Under the pieces are notes generated by a model. It made no database searches. It saw only the letters and a program-made list of their open reading frames with translations, and was not told the origin of the DNA. DNA of 64,000 nucleotides. Origin: CALNXN01 sp942490645 (GTDB lineage: Bacteria > Pseudomonadota > Alphaproteobacteria > Rhodobacterales > Rhodobacteraceae). The DNA is taken from positions 124,001-188,000 of the forward strand of contig CALNXN010000011.1 in the NCBI GenBank assembly GCA_942490645.1. Reading direction: 5' to 3'. Below, piece by piece: positions 41,294 to 49,642 of the stretch (position 1 is its first letter; each line of letters starts with the position of its first letter). Both the position numbers and the translations under genes were made by a program.

Positions 41294-42046
41294 ATGACGG
41301 ATTTTCCAGCTACGCTAAAATCATGGCGCAAGACGCGGCGGATGAGCCAGCTTGATCTGGCGCTTGAGGCGGAGGTGTCGTCGCGGCACATTTCGTTTCT
41401 TGAGACCGGGCGCGCACAGCCCAGCCGCGACATGATCCGCCGGTTGGGCGACGCGTTGCAGATGCCTCTGACGGCGCGCAATCAGATGCTGACCTATGCA
41501 GGGTTTGCTGCTCGGTATCCCGCACGCCGGTGGGATGCGCAGGACATGGCGCCGATCGTCAGAGCCGTGGATCATACGCTGGAGCGGCACGCGCCGTTTC
41601 CGGGTCTTGCAGTGGATGACCTCTGGACGGTGGTGCGCATGAACGATCCCGCGCGGATGTTGTTTGCGGAACTCGGCGTCGGAGAGGGCGATAGTTTGCT
41701 GGAGGTGATGGTGTCAGAGGTGATGCCGCCGCTAATCGAGAACTGGCCTGAGGTTGCCTATCACACGGCGCTGCGGTTGCGCACCGAGAGTGCCGCGCAA
41801 GGCGGGGTGCGTGTTCTTGACGAGGCGGCTGATGCCTTGGGGCAGGCGGCGGGAACGCAGGCTCAGAGCGCAGGCCCGGTGGTGCCGACGATCTACCGTA
41901 TGGGTGGTCAGAGGCTGGCGTTGTTTTCGACCATTGCGCAATTTGGCACGCCCGAAGACCTGACGCTGAATGAGCTGCGGATCGAGTTGTTTTTCCCGGC
42001 CGATGACGAGACCGATCAGGTGTTGCGTGCTTTGGCAGGTGCTTGA
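41294..42046 (+). CDS. XRE-family regulator with MmyB-like ligand-binding domain
   Basis: A 250-residue regulator. Residues 5-62 are a classic Cro/CI helix-turn-helix (RRMSQLDLALEAEVSSRHISFLETGRAQPS spans it). From about 90 the MmyB-like domain starts (PGLAVDDLWTVVRMNDPARMLF) and ends with LRIELFFPADDETDQVL. MmyB-type proteins usually repress a divergent oxidoreductase gene and respond to an unknown small molecule; here the divergent partner is a membrane protein instead. The SD is weak. A short stem lies after the stop. Confidence 0.87.
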   Translation: MTDFPATLKSWRKTRRMSQLDLALEAEVSSRHISFLETGRAQPSRDMIRRLGDALQMPLTARNQMLTYAGFAARYPARRWDAQDMAPIVRAVDHTLERHAPFPGLAVDDLWTVVRMNDPARMLFAELGVGEGDSLLEVMVSEVMPPLIENWPEVAYHTALRLRTESAAQGGVRVLDEAADALGQAAGTQAQSAGPVVPTIYRMGGQRLALFSTIAQFGTPEDLTLNELRIELFFPADDETDQVLRALAGA

Positions 42047-42058
42047 ATAATTGGAAAA

Positions 42059-42080
42059 GGGAGGCCCATGCGGACCTCCC
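42059..42080 (+). terminator. Possible terminator hairpin after the XRE gene
   Basis: GGGAGG (42059-42064) pairs with CCTCCC (42075-42080); the stem can extend by CC/GG after one mismatch. No T-tract follows, so confidence is limited. It lies between convergent genes. Confidence 0.4.
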
Positions 42081-42110
42081 ATGCACTGAGCAATTTCCTG
42101 GGGAGGAGGC

Positions 42111-42785
42111 TCAGGCTTTCTTGCGGCGGCGCATGCCGACGAGGCCACCCACACCGGCCAGCAGCAATAAGGAGCTGGCTGGGAGCGGAACAGGTGCAAG
42201 CGTTCCGCTGACAAGGTCTTGGCTGGCATCGCTGAAGTACGTGGTCAAGGTATAGCCGCCTGTGCCTGCAGCGCCGAGACCGGCGAGATAACCTGCCGCG
42301 AGATCATAATGCGTGCCCGTGCCGGTGGTGATGAATTTGCCAGTGGCAAGATCCAGACCATCGGTCGTGCCGGTGTCTGTCATGATTTCCCAAAGGGCGA
42401 TCTGGAACCCGGCGGCTGTGTCTTTGCTGTTCACATCGGCATAGGCGGAGGTGAACAGGCGGTCGATGTTGTTCATCTGCGCCGCGGTGGTGAATGTGGT
42501 GTGCACATCGTGGTCATTCGGCATTTGCAGCACTTGCAGCAAATCGATGCAGAACGCGAGGATGGCTTCGGTCGGGTTCGAGGTGTCGACCAAGCGGAAC
42601 AGGCCAGCGCCATGCGATTTGGCGGCCCCATCAAGGGTGTACGTGACGCCACGCGACCAATTTGGGCTGCCCCATGCGTTGGTGCCTTCGTAATCAAGGG
42701 TGACGCTTGAGGCTTGAGCGGCGGGTGCGGCTGCATAGAGCGCCGCTGCGGACATCGCCGCCAGGGCGAAGTTTTTGATGGTCAT
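42111..42785 (-). CDS. VPLPA-CTERM surface protein
   Basis: A 224-residue secreted protein. A Sec signal peptide ends near residue 25 (AAPAAQA-SS). The C-terminus is a PEP-CTERM-like sorting tail: VPLPASSLLLLAGVGGLVGM then RRRKKA, the form called VPLPA-CTERM in Rhodobacterales, presumably processed by an exosortase-like enzyme. Between them, Cys79 in AFCIDL and Gln128 in AGFQIALWEI recall the Cys-Gln pair of thioester (TED) domains. The role of such proteins is not known; surface or extracellular-matrix location is likely. SD evidence: rich A/G just upstream of the ATG at 42785 is modest. Confidence 0.85.
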   Translation of the reverse strand: MTIKNFALAAMSAAALYAAAPAAQASSVTLDYEGTNAWGSPNWSRGVTYTLDGAAKSHGAGLFRLVDTSNPTEAILAFCIDLLQVLQMPNDHDVHTTFTTAAQMNNIDRLFTSAYADVNSKDTAAGFQIALWEIMTDTGTTDGLDLATGKFITTGTGTHYDLAAGYLAGLGAAGTGGYTLTTYFSDASQDLVSGTLAPVPLPASSLLLLAGVGGLVGMRRRKKA

Positions 42786-43011
42786 TGTGTATCCTTACAC
42801 TCGTTACTGATCTGTTATTGGCCAGACTATGCGATGTGTATCGCCGAGTTTGAGGGGAAATACACAGGGCATTTCGCAAATGCGGCAAAAAAGAGTGCTT
42901 TTTCTGGCTTTTTCGCGCTCTGCTTGAAAAAAATGTTAGAATCGAGCGGGTTGCGTGCACCCTATAGTGGAAATGTGCGGGCAGCTTTGCGGTGATTCGA
43001 CGTGTGTCGCG

Positions 43012-43419
43012 CTATCTTGGCGGTAAGCGCTCAGCAGTTGGGAGCGCGTCTGAGATGACGTGAAAGGGTTGTTGATCCACCGTATAGATCGCCATATTCG
43101 GCCCGCCATATTGCGCCGGGTCATCGAGGGTTCCGACTTTGAGGATAACCGCATCAAGGCCTGCGCGCCGTGTCAGAACATGCGTACCGCAATCGCCGCA
43201 AAATTCGCGCGTCACAGGGTTTTCCAGATCAGTGCGGGCAAATTGCTTGGGCGTTCCCTTGGTGTAGGAAAACCCGTCGTCTGGCATGATCATGAAGAAA
43301 TTCGGACCACCGCCGGAAATATACTGACATTCGCGACAGTGACATTGCGCCTTGAAGGTTGGTTTGCCGTGCGCCTCATAGCGCAGTGCGCCGCAGTAAC
43401 ATCCGCCTGTCATCGACAT
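43012..43419 (-). CDS. GFA (glutathione-dependent formaldehyde-activating) family protein
   Basis: A 135-residue zinc protein with the Mss4-like fold. Cysteine motifs are GGCYCGALRY, CHCRECQ and FCGDCGTHV. GFA from Paracoccus speeds formation of S-hydroxymethylglutathione, but most homologues are of unknown function. The ATG at 43419 follows AAGGGA at 6 bases; an ATG two codons later is equally in frame. It faces away from pheS across a 366-base gap. Confidence 0.9.
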   Translation of the reverse strand: MSMTGGCYCGALRYEAHGKPTFKAQCHCRECQYISGGGPNFFMIMPDDGFSYTKGTPKQFARTDLENPVTREFCGDCGTHVLTRRAGLDAVILKVGTLDDPAQYGGPNMAIYTVDQQPFHVISDALPTAERLPPR

Positions 43420-43785
43420 AAGTGATCCCTTCAAGTTCTTCAGCGCGGTGATGCACGCGATGGAACGATCCTATCCCGGCGTCTGTCGGTTGTGCAAACG
43501 GACATGTGTCGAAGCCGGTTCGTACCAGGTTTTACCAGGCCTTGTAGCTGGGGTTCTCATGCTCCAGCGCGTGGCCATGTTCGGTCGGATGAATCGTTAT
43601 TGAAGGGACCGGACGGACCGGTTGGGCATTGGTGGCAGGCAGTTGCAAAAGCCCCCAGTGGGACCATGGCGAGGCGGGAGGTAAGCTGTTGTTGTACTGC
43701 GTGGCCAGATCACGCTGAGGTATGTGGCGTCTTGCATCCTGTGGACATTCTGATAGCACAGCCCCGCAGCAAAGGCGGGAACGCA
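43420..43785. other. Intergenic region before pheS
   Basis: In these 366 bases I see no convincing gene, attenuator or Phe-rich leader peptide. The pheS frame is open leftward to 43492, but this part carries no family similarity. The promoters of pheS and of the GFA gene are expected here. Confidence 0.5.
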
Positions 43786-44859
43786 ATGGACGATCTTAAG
43801 GCGAAATATCTGGGTCAAATCGCAGAGGCTCAGGACGAAAGCGCGCTCGAAGCGATCCGTTTGGCGGCTGTTGGCAAAAAGGGCGAAGTGGCGCTGAAGA
43901 TGCGCGAGCTGGGCCGCATGACCCCCGAAGAGCGACAAGTGGCCGGGCCCGCGCTGAATGCGCTGAAAGACGAGATCAACTCGGCGCTTTCAGCCAAGAA
44001 GGCGGGCCTTTCTGATGCGGCCCTTGATGAGCGGCTGCGCACCGAGTGGCTGGATGTGACGCTGCCCACACGCGCGCGCAGGCACGGCACGATCCATCCG
44101 ATCAGTCAGGTGAGCGAAGAGGTTGCCGCTATTTTCGGCGAGATGGGGTTTGCAGTGGCCGAAGGGCCGCGTATCGACACCGATTGGTACAATTTTGATG
44201 CGCTCAACATTCCCGGCCACCATCCGGCGCGCGCCGAGATGGATACATTTTACATGCACCGCGCAGACGGCGACAATCGTCCGCCGCATGTGCTGCGCAC
44301 GCATACAAGCCCAGTGCAGATCCGAACGATGGAAGCGGAGGGCGCGCCGCTCAGGATCATTTGTCCCGGTGGCGTGTACCGCGCCGACTATGACCAGACG
44401 CACACACCGATGTTCCACCAGGTCGAAGGGCTGGCGATCGACAAGGATATCTCCATGGCGAACCTGAAGTGGGTTCTGGAGGAGTTCTTTGCCGCGTTTT
44501 TCGAGATTGATGGCATCAAAACGCGGTTTCGCGCGTCACATTTCCCGTTTACTGAGCCGTCCGCCGAAGTGGATATTCAATGCTCATGGGTTGATGGCCA
44601 GCTGCGCATCGGCGAGGGCGACGACTGGATGGAGGTTCTGGGGTCCGGTATGGTGCATCCGAAAGTATTGCAGGCGGGCGGGATTGATCCGAACGAATGG
44701 CAGGGGTTCGCCTTTGGTATGGGGATCGACCGGATTGCGATGCTGAAATACGGCATCCCGGATTTGCGGGCGTTTTTCGACAGCGACTTGCGCTGGCTGC
44801 GCCATTACGGATTTGCGAGCCTCGATCAGCCGACGCTGCACGGCGGATTAAGCCGTTAA
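43786..44859 (+). CDS. pheS: Phenylalanine--tRNA ligase alpha subunit
   Basis: A 357-residue class-II synthetase subunit; with PheT it forms the (alpha-beta)2 enzyme charging tRNA-Phe. An N-terminal coiled coil (about 1-90) precedes the catalytic core with motif 2 (YRADYDQTHTPMFHQVEGLAID) and motif 3 (GFAFGMGIDRIAMLKYGIPDLR). ATG 43786 follows GGCGGGA at about 7 bases. The pheT gene is not directly adjacent: two other genes and about 1.8 kb lie between. Confidence 0.96.
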   Translation: MDDLKAKYLGQIAEAQDESALEAIRLAAVGKKGEVALKMRELGRMTPEERQVAGPALNALKDEINSALSAKKAGLSDAALDERLRTEWLDVTLPTRARRHGTIHPISQVSEEVAAIFGEMGFAVAEGPRIDTDWYNFDALNIPGHHPARAEMDTFYMHRADGDNRPPHVLRTHTSPVQIRTMEAEGAPLRIICPGGVYRADYDQTHTPMFHQVEGLAIDKDISMANLKWVLEEFFAAFFEIDGIKTRFRASHFPFTEPSAEVDIQCSWVDGQLRIGEGDDWMEVLGSGMVHPKVLQAGGIDPNEWQGFAFGMGIDRIAMLKYGIPDLRAFFDSDLRWLRHYGFASLDQPTLHGGLSR

Positions 44860-44955
44860 GGCCATGCGTCTCAAACCTGCCCTTTGATGTCGCGCACGAG
44901 CCGGTGTGACCCTGTGATCTCGCTAGATTTGCAGGCGTAACTGGAGTGGCGTGCA

Positions 44956-45708
44956 ATGCTTGAAATACTGATTGTTGAATCCGATCCGGCCGCACTTGGA
45001 CGGGGTTTCCGCCAAAGCGCGCTGTATGCCGATGCGCTGAAGGCGTGCCGCGATGATCTGACGCTGACGGTTGTCTCGCCCTATGACGGCGAGGACATGC
45101 CCGATCCTGCCGCTTTCGATGGGGTGGTTTTCACTGGCTCTGGTGTGGACTGGAGCACCGAAGACTCGCGCGCCGCTCCCTTGGCACAGGCGATGCGTCA
45201 GGTGTTTGCGGCCAAGAGCCCGACATTTGGGTCCTGCAACGGGATGCAGCTTGCGGCCTGCGTATTGGGCGGACGGTCTTTGGTGTCGCCCAAGGGGCGC
45301 GAAGACGGCTTGGCGCGCGAGATACAGTTGACGGATGCGGGGCGTGCGCATCCGATGATGGCGGGGCGTCAGGACGGATATGCGGTGCCTTGCATCCACC
45401 GCGATGAGGTCGTCGCCTTGCCGGAAGGCGCGATTTTGCTTGCTGGAAACGCTCATAGTGCCGTGCAGGCCTTTGCCTATGAACGGGACGGTGTGTCGTT
45501 TTGGGGCGTGCAGTATCATCCAGAGTACACGGCTGATTTTATCGCCGGGCGGGTCGCTGCGATGGGGGCTTGGCCGGACAAGGAAGCCGCCGCGCTGTCA
45601 CGGGCAGAGATTGACCGGGATGCTGCGGAAGTGCTGGGTGTGCGATGGGAAGATTTGCAACCGCAGATGCGCCTGACGGAGTTGCGAAACTGGCTGGCGC
45701 GCTTGTGA
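44956..45708 (+). CDS. Class I glutamine amidotransferase-like protein
   Basis: A 250-residue protein with a complete triad: nucleophile Cys94 in FGSCNGMQLA, and His/Glu in GVQYHPEYTADF near 190. The spacing is that of GMP-synthase-like stand-alone amidotransferases. Partner and acceptor are unknown; related proteins include gamma-glutamyl hydrolases acting on polyamine or glutathione conjugates. GGAG lies about 10 bases before the ATG. It lies between pheS and pheT in the same direction and may be co-transcribed with them. Confidence 0.85.
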   Translation: MLEILIVESDPAALGRGFRQSALYADALKACRDDLTLTVVSPYDGEDMPDPAAFDGVVFTGSGVDWSTEDSRAAPLAQAMRQVFAAKSPTFGSCNGMQLAACVLGGRSLVSPKGREDGLAREIQLTDAGRAHPMMAGRQDGYAVPCIHRDEVVALPEGAILLAGNAHSAVQAFAYERDGVSFWGVQYHPEYTADFIAGRVAAMGAWPDKEAAALSRAEIDRDAAEVLGVRWEDLQPQMRLTELRNWLARL

Positions 45709-45744
45709 TATGACTTTGGCGGGGGCTGGGGTAGGGTGCAACCC

Positions 45745-46530
45745 ATGAGACTGCTTTGGTTTGTGGCCGCGTGCCTGATGATGCCCCATGTCGCCAGCGC
45801 CTGTGAAGGCGATGTACCATGCGCTTTGGGCGAGCGCAGCTATCATGTGAAGGTGCCGGATGGGTGGGACGGGGTGACCCCCTTGCCGGTAATGCTGCAT
45901 TTTCACGGCTGGATGCGGCAGGGCAGTCTGATCGTCAAGCATCAGCGGATTTCGGGGGCGACGCGTCGCCGTGGCGTGTTGCTGCTGGCACCGAATGGGC
46001 GAGGCAAGACCTGGGATTTCTGGAATAGGGACACCGATGACGTGGCGTTTGCGGCCGCTGTGATCGAGGATGCAGCCATGCGGTATCCAATCGATCGATC
46101 TCGCGTGTTCGTGTCGGGCTATTCCTACGGCGCTGCGATGGCGTGGCGCTACGCGTGCCAGAACGGCGATGAAGTTGCGGCCCTGCTGGCCGTCTCGGGA
46201 ACACTGCGCCAGACCGAGGCGTGCAAGACCGCTCCTGCAGAGGTGCGTCACGTGCACGGGCTGGCGGATACGGTCATGGATTTTCCGATGGGTCCGGGTG
46301 GGGACGAGACCTACCCCGTGGCCTTGTGGCGCGACATCTATGGGTGCGGCGAAGGCTATGGTCGCGGACCGTGGAACGCGCGCGATTTCCTGACCTTTGA
46401 GCGGACCACATGGGAATGTGATGGAGGGCGGGTGACGTTGGATCTGCACCCCGGCGGCCATTTCATTCCGCATGGCTGGATCGCCCGGCAATTGGATGAA
46501 GTGCTGGGTTTGCCGCCGTCCTATCCGTAG
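45745..46530 (+). CDS. Secreted PHB-depolymerase/feruloyl-esterase family (LpqC-like) hydrolase
   Basis: A 261-residue alpha/beta hydrolase with a Sec signal peptide (MRLLWFVAACLMMPHVASA). The oxyanion region is MLHFHGW, the nucleophile Ser127 lies in VSGYSYGAAMAW, the Asp is likely in HGLADTVM, and the His in HPGGHFIPHGW. Members hydrolyse polyhydroxybutyrate or aromatic esters in the periplasm or outside the cell; substrate unknown. ATG 45745 starts the signal peptide; a GTG three codons upstream is possible. Confidence 0.85.
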   Translation: MRLLWFVAACLMMPHVASACEGDVPCALGERSYHVKVPDGWDGVTPLPVMLHFHGWMRQGSLIVKHQRISGATRRRGVLLLAPNGRGKTWDFWNRDTDDVAFAAAVIEDAAMRYPIDRSRVFVSGYSYGAAMAWRYACQNGDEVAALLAVSGTLRQTEACKTAPAEVRHVHGLADTVMDFPMGPGGDETYPVALWRDIYGCGEGYGRGPWNARDFLTFERTTWECDGGRVTLDLHPGGHFIPHGWIARQLDEVLGLPPSYP

Positions 46531-46554
46531 GACGCATTAGCTGCGGTCGGATTT

Positions 46555-46576
46555 GCATATTTTTGGAACAATGAAG
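46555..46576 (+). repeat. Extragenic repeat copy 3, upstream of pheT
   Basis: The 22-base core aligns to copies 1 and 2 without gaps, with differences only at core positions 9-12 (TTGG). The upstream GC hairpin part is not well preserved here. Confidence 0.6.
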
Positions 46577-46656
46577 CGTTGGTGTTGGTCGCGTGGATTG
46601 AAACCGGCTGCGTTAGCGGATACCGGATGGCTTGAATTATTTTTGAGGATGCGGGC

Positions 46657-49056
46657 ATGAAATTCACACTCTCTTGGCTGAAAGACCATTTGGACACGCG
46701 CGCGACGCTGGATGAGATCGTCGATGCGTTGACGGACCTTGGGCTGGAAGTTGAGGGTGTGGAAGACCGTGGCGCAAAGCTGCGTGACTTCACGATTGGT
46801 CATGTGGTGTCCGCTGAGAAACATCCTGACGCTGATCGCTTGCGAGTTTGTCAGGTGGAGACCGATGAGGGGATCAAGCAGATCATTTGCGGGGCTCCCA
46901 ATGCCCGCGCAGGGATCACCGTGGTGATTGCTAAGCCCGGAGTTTATGTGCCGGGCATCGACACGACCATTGGTGTGGGCAAAATCCGTGGGATCGAGAG
47001 CTTTGGAATGATGGCGTCGGAGCGGGAGATGGAGTTGTCGGAGGAGCACGACGGCATCATCGAGTTGCCCAGCGGTGAGGTTGGGGAGCGCTTCGTGGAT
47101 TGGCTGGCCGCTCATGATCCGGCCAAGGTCGATCCGGTCATCGAGATCGCGATCACGCCAAACCGTCCTGATGCGCTGGGTGTGCGGGGCATTGCGCGTG
47201 ATTTGGCGGCGCGTGGATTGGGCCGATTGAAGCCAAGCGATACGCAGCCCGTGGAAGGGCAGTTTCCCTGCCCGATCACAGTGAGCATTGATGAAGACAC
47301 GCGCGAACAGTGCCCCGTATTTTTTGGCCGCGTGATCCGCGGCGTGCGCAATGGACCAAGCCCGACGTGGTTGCAGGATCGATTGCGCGCGATTGGGTTG
47401 CGGCCAATTTCGTTCCTGGTGGATGTGACGAACTTCTTCACCTACGACCGCAACCGGCCACTGCATGTGTTTGATGCCGATAAGGTCGCAGGCGGTACCT
47501 TGCGGGTACACCGCGCGGTCGGTGGCGAGACGATGCTGGCGCTGGATGACAAGGAATACACGTTTGAGCCTGGCATGACGCTGATTTCGGATGCGGATGG
47601 GGTCGAAAGCATCGGCGGTGTCATGGGCGGCGCGCAGTCTGGCGTGACGTCTGAGACCACAAATGTGTTCATTGAAGCGGCCTATTTCGACCCGGTGCGC
47701 ACGGCCTATACTGGCCGTGCGCTCAAAATCAATTCGGATGCGCGGTATCGGTTTGAGCGCGGGATTGATCCGGCATGGACGCCTTTGGGAATCGAACATG
47801 CCACGCGGATGATCATCGATCATGCGGGCGGAGAGCCGTCCGATGTGGTGGTTGCGGGTCAGATTCCGGACGCCTCGCGTGCCTATAAGCTCGACGCTGC
47901 ACGGGTGCGGTCGCTGGTCGGGATGGACATTCCCGAGAGCGACCAGCGCCAGACGTTGACGGCGCTGGGGTTTCGGTTGGAAGGCAGCATGGCACATGTG
48001 CCAAGCTGGCGGCCTGACGTGCAGGGCGAGGCCGATCTGGTGGAGGAAGTGGCGCGGATTGCATCGCTGACCAAGCTGGAGGGGCGGCCCTTGCCGCGCC
48101 TGACCGAAGGAGTACCACGTCCGATCCTGTCCGCGATGCAAAAGCGCGAAGGAGCCGCGCGCCGGACCTGTGCGGCCCTTGGGTACAACGAATGCGTTAC
48201 CTATACCTTTATTGATCAGGCCTCGGCAGCGCTGTTTGGCGGTGGTGAAGATGCCACGATGCTGGAAAACCCGATTAGCAGCGATATGAGCCATATGCGC
48301 CCGGCGCTATTGCCGGGGCTGTTGCAGGCGGCGGCGCGCAATCAGGCGCGCGGCTTTGCAGATATGGCGCTCTTTGAGGTTGGACCAGCGTTCCATGGTG
48401 GCGAGCCGGGCGAGCAACATTTGCTGGTGAGCGGACTGCTGGTCGGGCGGACAGGGCCCAAGGATGTACACGGCGCGTCACGGCCTGTGGATGTCTATGA
48501 CGTCAAGGCGGACGCCGAGGCGGTGCTGGCCGCGATGGGGGCGCCTGCCAAGGTGCAGATTCTGCGTGGCGCAAAGGACTGGTGGCATCCAGGGCGACAT
48601 GGCATGATTTGCCTCGGACCCAAGAAGGTGTTGGGCGTCTTTGGTGAGTTGCACCCGCGGGTGTTGGAGGCGATGGACGTAAAGGGACCGGCAATGGCCT
48701 TTACGCTGTGGCCTGCCGAAGTGCCGATGCCGCGCAAGTCCGGGGCCACGCGCCCTGCGCTGGAGATCAGCGATTTGCAGGCCGTGGAACGCGATTTCGC
48801 CTTTGTGGTCGATGCCGAAGTTGAGGCGCTGACGCTGGTCAATGCCGCAATGGGCGCGGATAAGGCGCTGATCGAAGACGTTCGGATATTCGACGCGTTT
48901 CTTGGCGGATCGCTGGGGGAGGGGAAGAAGTCACTGGCTCTGACGGTGCGCTTGCAGCCCACTGACCAGACGCTGACCGACAAGGACATCGAAGCCGTGT
49001 CTGCCAAGGTTGTGGAGAAGGTGACCAAGGCCACCGGCGGAGTTCTGCGCGGGTAA
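46657..49056 (+). CDS. pheT: Phenylalanine--tRNA ligase beta subunit
   Basis: A 799-residue subunit in the usual bacterial order: EMAP-type tRNA-binding domain (about 40-150, VVSAEKHPDADRLRVCQVE), B1/B3-B4 editing region (about 210-380, FFGRVIRGVRNGPSP and NFFTYDRNRPLHVFDADK), B5 domain (about 405-475), catalytic-like core, and C-terminal FDX-ACB anticodon-binding domain (about 705-799). Editing removes Tyr from tRNA-Phe. It begins at ATG 46657 after GAGG. It is separated from pheS by an amidotransferase and an esterase. Confidence 0.96.
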   Translation: MKFTLSWLKDHLDTRATLDEIVDALTDLGLEVEGVEDRGAKLRDFTIGHVVSAEKHPDADRLRVCQVETDEGIKQIICGAPNARAGITVVIAKPGVYVPGIDTTIGVGKIRGIESFGMMASEREMELSEEHDGIIELPSGEVGERFVDWLAAHDPAKVDPVIEIAITPNRPDALGVRGIARDLAARGLGRLKPSDTQPVEGQFPCPITVSIDEDTREQCPVFFGRVIRGVRNGPSPTWLQDRLRAIGLRPISFLVDVTNFFTYDRNRPLHVFDADKVAGGTLRVHRAVGGETMLALDDKEYTFEPGMTLISDADGVESIGGVMGGAQSGVTSETTNVFIEAAYFDPVRTAYTGRALKINSDARYRFERGIDPAWTPLGIEHATRMIIDHAGGEPSDVVVAGQIPDASRAYKLDAARVRSLVGMDIPESDQRQTLTALGFRLEGSMAHVPSWRPDVQGEADLVEEVARIASLTKLEGRPLPRLTEGVPRPILSAMQKREGAARRTCAALGYNECVTYTFIDQASAALFGGGEDATMLENPISSDMSHMRPALLPGLLQAAARNQARGFADMALFEVGPAFHGGEPGEQHLLVSGLLVGRTGPKDVHGASRPVDVYDVKADAEAVLAAMGAPAKVQILRGAKDWWHPGRHGMICLGPKKVLGVFGELHPRVLEAMDVKGPAMAFTLWPAEVPMPRKSGATRPALEISDLQAVERDFAFVVDAEVEALTLVNAAMGADKALIEDVRIFDAFLGGSLGEGKKSLALTVRLQPTDQTLTDKDIEAVSAKVVEKVTKATGGVLRG

Positions 49057-49152
49057 ACCCAATGGGCCAGGCCTTGCCGCGATATCGGTGGCGCTCTGGT
49101 TCAGACGTGGTCTTGTGCTATACGGAACGCGGAACAAAAAAAGGAGCCGCAC

Positions 49153-49602
49153 GTGGCACTCAAGGTCTATCTCTCTGGTGAAATCCATACCGACTGGCGC
49201 GAACAAATCATCGCAGGTGCGCAGGGGTTGGATGTTGCATTCGACAGCCCGGTAACCGACCACGCGGCATCCGATGATTGTGGCGTGGCGATTTTGGGTA
49301 CGGAAGACGACAAATACTGGCACGATCACAAGGGTGCGATGGTCAATGCAATCCGCACGCGCAAGGGGATAGCAGACGCAGATGTCGTCGTGGTGCGGTT
49401 CGGTGAGAAATACAAACAGTGGAATGCTGCGTTTGATGCAGGATACGCGTCAGCTTTGGGAAAGTCGCTGATTATCCTGCACGGCGCGGATCATGCACAT
49501 GCGCTGAAAGAGGTGGATGCGGCAGCACTGGCGGTTGCTCAGGAACCGGCGCAAGTGGTCGAGATTCTGCGTTACGTTCTAACCGGACAGTTGCCAAAGT
49601 AA
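49153..49602 (+). CDS. YtoQ family protein
   Basis: A 149-residue protein of the YtoQ family (TIGR03646), found in Bacillus and some proteobacteria. It opens with KVYLSGEIHTDWRE and contains DSPVTDHAASDDCG, a HDHKGAMVNAIRTRKGI stretch, and FGEKYKQWNAAFDAGYASALGKSLI. The fold resembles nucleoside 2-deoxyribosyltransferase-like proteins, but function is unknown. The GTG at 49153 follows AAGGAG at 8 bases. A terminator overlaps its stop. Confidence 0.87.
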   Translation: MALKVYLSGEIHTDWREQIIAGAQGLDVAFDSPVTDHAASDDCGVAILGTEDDKYWHDHKGAMVNAIRTRKGIADADVVVVRFGEKYKQWNAAFDAGYASALGKSLIILHGADHAHALKEVDAAALAVAQEPAQVVEILRYVLTGQLPK

Positions 49603-49632
49603 GGCGCTTATTCATGCGCCTTACCTGTTTTG
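49599..49632. terminator. Terminator between ytoQ and the GST gene
   Basis: A perfect 9-bp stem GTAAGGCGC (49599-49607) and GCGCCTTAC (49616-49624) includes the ytoQ stop codon and is followed by CTGTTTTG. It sits between convergent genes. Confidence 0.8.
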
Positions 49633-49642
49633 TGATGTGGTA

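Noticed and set aside
46537..48294. A 585-codon open frame on the minus strand
   Set aside because: It lies antisense within pheT, whose protein is complete and typical; such long antisense frames are common in codon-biased genes and this one has no start signal.
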